NCBI RefSeq assembly: GCF_021654135.1
Contig: NZ_JAKGSD010000012.1
Coordinates: 1-64,000 of the forward strand
DNA: 64,000 nucleotides
Source: Amycolatopsis tucumanensis
GTDB lineage: Bacteria; Actinomycetota; Actinomycetes; Mycobacteriales; Pseudonocardiaceae
Direction of reading: 5' to 3'
Shown piece after piece: positions 62,824-64,000 of this stretch (positions within the stretch are counted from its first letter, which is position 1; the number at the start of each line of letters is the position of its first letter). The position numbers and the translations under genes are program-made. The notes under the pieces are model-generated. The model did no database searches. It worked only from the letters and a program-made list of their open reading frames with translations, and was not told where the DNA came from.

Positions 62824-64000
62824 TCAGGGCAAGCGGATCGTGCGGTCACAGCGCGCCAGCGTGGCCGGGCGGTGGGCGATGACGAGGATGCCGATGTCCT
62901 CCCCGGTGGCGGCGAGTGCGGTGGTGATGGCCTCGTCGGCGTCGGGGTCGAGGTTGGCCGTCGCCTCGTCGAGGACGAGGATGCGCGGGTTCATCAGCAG
63001 CGCGCGGGCGACCGCGACGCGGGCCCGCTGCCCGCCGGACAGCCCGGCCCCGGCCTCGCCGACCGGGGTGTCCAGGCCGTCCGGCAGGCCGGCCCGGGGG
63101 TCGAGGATTCCCGCCTGTCGCGCCGCTTCCGCCACCTCGTGGTCGGCGGCCGAGGGGCGGCCGAGCCGGATGTTCGTCGCGATCGTGCCGGCCAGCAGTC
63201 CCGGCTCCTGGGGCACGATGCTGATCGCGTCGCGCAGGTCGTCGTCGGCCAGGTCGGTCAGCGCAACCCCGTCCAGCGTGATGCGACCGCCGTCGGGGTC
63301 CCACATGCGGACGGCGAGCAGCGCGCACGTGGTCTTGCCCGCGCCGGAGGGGCCGGTGAGCGCGACGCGTTCCCCGGGCCGCACGGCGAACGACACCTCG
63401 CGCAGCACGGGCGGCCCGTCGCCGTACCCGAAGGTGACGGCGTCGAACACCAATCCGGTCGCGTGCTCGCGCGCCGGCAACGCCTGAGGCGACCGGGGTT
63501 CGTCCACGGCAGGCGGCCGGTCCAGGACGCCGGTGATCCGCGTCGCCGCGGCCCGCAGGGTGCCGAGGTTGCGCAGCAGGTCGGAGATCTGGGCCAGCGG
63601 CCCGATAGCCGCCACGGCGAGGACCGTCGCGACCGGCGCGAGTGGACGGCCGACCGTGGCGAGGTTGGCCGCGCACACGGCGAGGGCGCCGATCCCGGCG
63701 AGTGCGGCCGTCGCGTCGTGCACCGCGCGTTCCACCCCGGCCCGGAAGCCGATCCTGGCCTGCACGGCGGCCAGGGTGCCGGTGAGCCGCCCGAGCGCGC
63801 GGAGCCGCCGTTCCAGCGCCCCGGCCGCGGTGAGCTCGCCGAGCCCGTGGACGGTGTCCACGAGCTCGGCGTTCAGCGCCGCGACCGCACCGGTCAGCTC
63901 CGCGCCTTGCCGGGTGGCCACCCGGCCGGTCAGCCACGGCAGCGCCGCGGTCACGGCGACCAGCGGCACCCACACCAGCAGCAGCCACGGGGTGACGAGC
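62824..64000 (-). CDS. ABC exporter (fused permease/ATPase), partial
   Basis: The frame is open through base 64000, so the N-terminus lies beyond the window. Visible are the last membrane helices (about 180 residues, with LLLVWVPLV near the edge) and the full ATPase: Walker A GPSGAGKTT, Q loop VPQEPGLLAG, signature LSGGQRARVAVARAL and Walker B ILVLDEATANLD. It is an ABCB/CydC-like exporter half. Substrate unknown. It may pair with a second half-transporter upstream. Confidence 0.9.
   Translation of the reverse strand, partial: LVTPWLLLVWVPLVAVTAALPWLTGRVATRQGAELTGAVAALNAELVDTVHGLGELTAAGALERRLRALGRLTGTLAAVQARIGFRAGVERAVHDATAALAGIGALAVCAANLATVGRPLAPVATVLAVAAIGPLAQISDLLRNLGTLRAAATRITGVLDRPPAVDEPRSPQALPAREHATGLVFDAVTFGYGDGPPVLREVSFAVRPGERVALTGPSGAGKTTCALLAVRMWDPDGGRITLDGVALTDLADDDLRDAISIVPQEPGLLAGTIATNIRLGRPSAADHEVAEAARQAGILDPRAGLPDGLDTPVGEAGAGLSGGQRARVAVARALLMNPRILVLDEATANLDPDADEAITTALAATGEDIGILVIAHRPATLARCDRTIRLP

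Overview
The window is a GC-rich actinobacterial chromosome segment. Frequent GTG starts, ATGA/GTGA stop-start overlaps, Rv1733c- and Acg-type proteins, a DevS/DevR heme two-component system and a fused CydDC point to a Pseudonocardiales-type organism such as Amycolatopsis; the genus is an inference. No tRNA, rRNA or CRISPR was seen. No gene-free stretch exceeds about 300 bases apart from the transposase remnant at 351-1040.

Region 1 (1-40.1 kb) is a hypoxia/dormancy island. It carries a cut-off DevR-like regulator at the left edge, five universal stress proteins, two Rv1733c-type membrane proteins, a SulP permease, a GNAT/acyl-CoA-synthetase-like protein acetyltransferase, an OmpR-type two-component system, two CBS-BON proteins, an Acg-type nitroreductase, a zinc alcohol dehydrogenase, a complete arginine deiminase operon (antiporter, arcA, arcB, arcC), the heme sensor kinase DevS, cytochrome bd oxidase with its fused CydDC exporter, a RafS-type ribosome hibernation factor and, at 39.4 kb, DevR itself. 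Ten intergenic regions carry palindromes fitting GGGNC-N4-GNCCC, the core of the mycobacterial DevR/DosR box. Most occur as pairs (two as triplets) with 21-23 bp, usually exactly 22 bp, between copies. This suggests one DevR regulon covering fermentation, high-affinity respiration, ATP from arginine, ribosome parking and stress proteins. An alkane hydroxylase operon (alkB-rubredoxin fusion, ferredoxin, reductase, TetR; 32.1-35.6 kb) lies inside the island with its own AT-rich operator.

Region 2 (40.1-47.7 kb) is mixed: a LuxR regulator, a small membrane peptide, a MerR regulator, a secreted serine hydrolase, a TetR/P450/SDR cluster with two identical-layout operators, a broken VOC gene, a methyltransferase with an amber codon near its start, and an Lrp regulator.

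Region 3 (47.8-51.2 kb) is a branched-chain 2-oxoacid dehydrogenase operon (E1alpha, E1beta, E2) divergent from the Lrp gene.

Region 4 (51.2-62.8 kb) is a catabolic locus of unknown substrate. One operon holds an MFS transporter, a D-2-hydroxyacid dehydrogenase, an AtuA-like protein, DUF4387, a 62-residue ORF and an alpha/beta hydrolase. The other holds a tartrate/isopropylmalate-type dehydrogenase, HyuB and HyuA. GntR and LysR regulators are interleaved. The window ends inside an ABC exporter gene.
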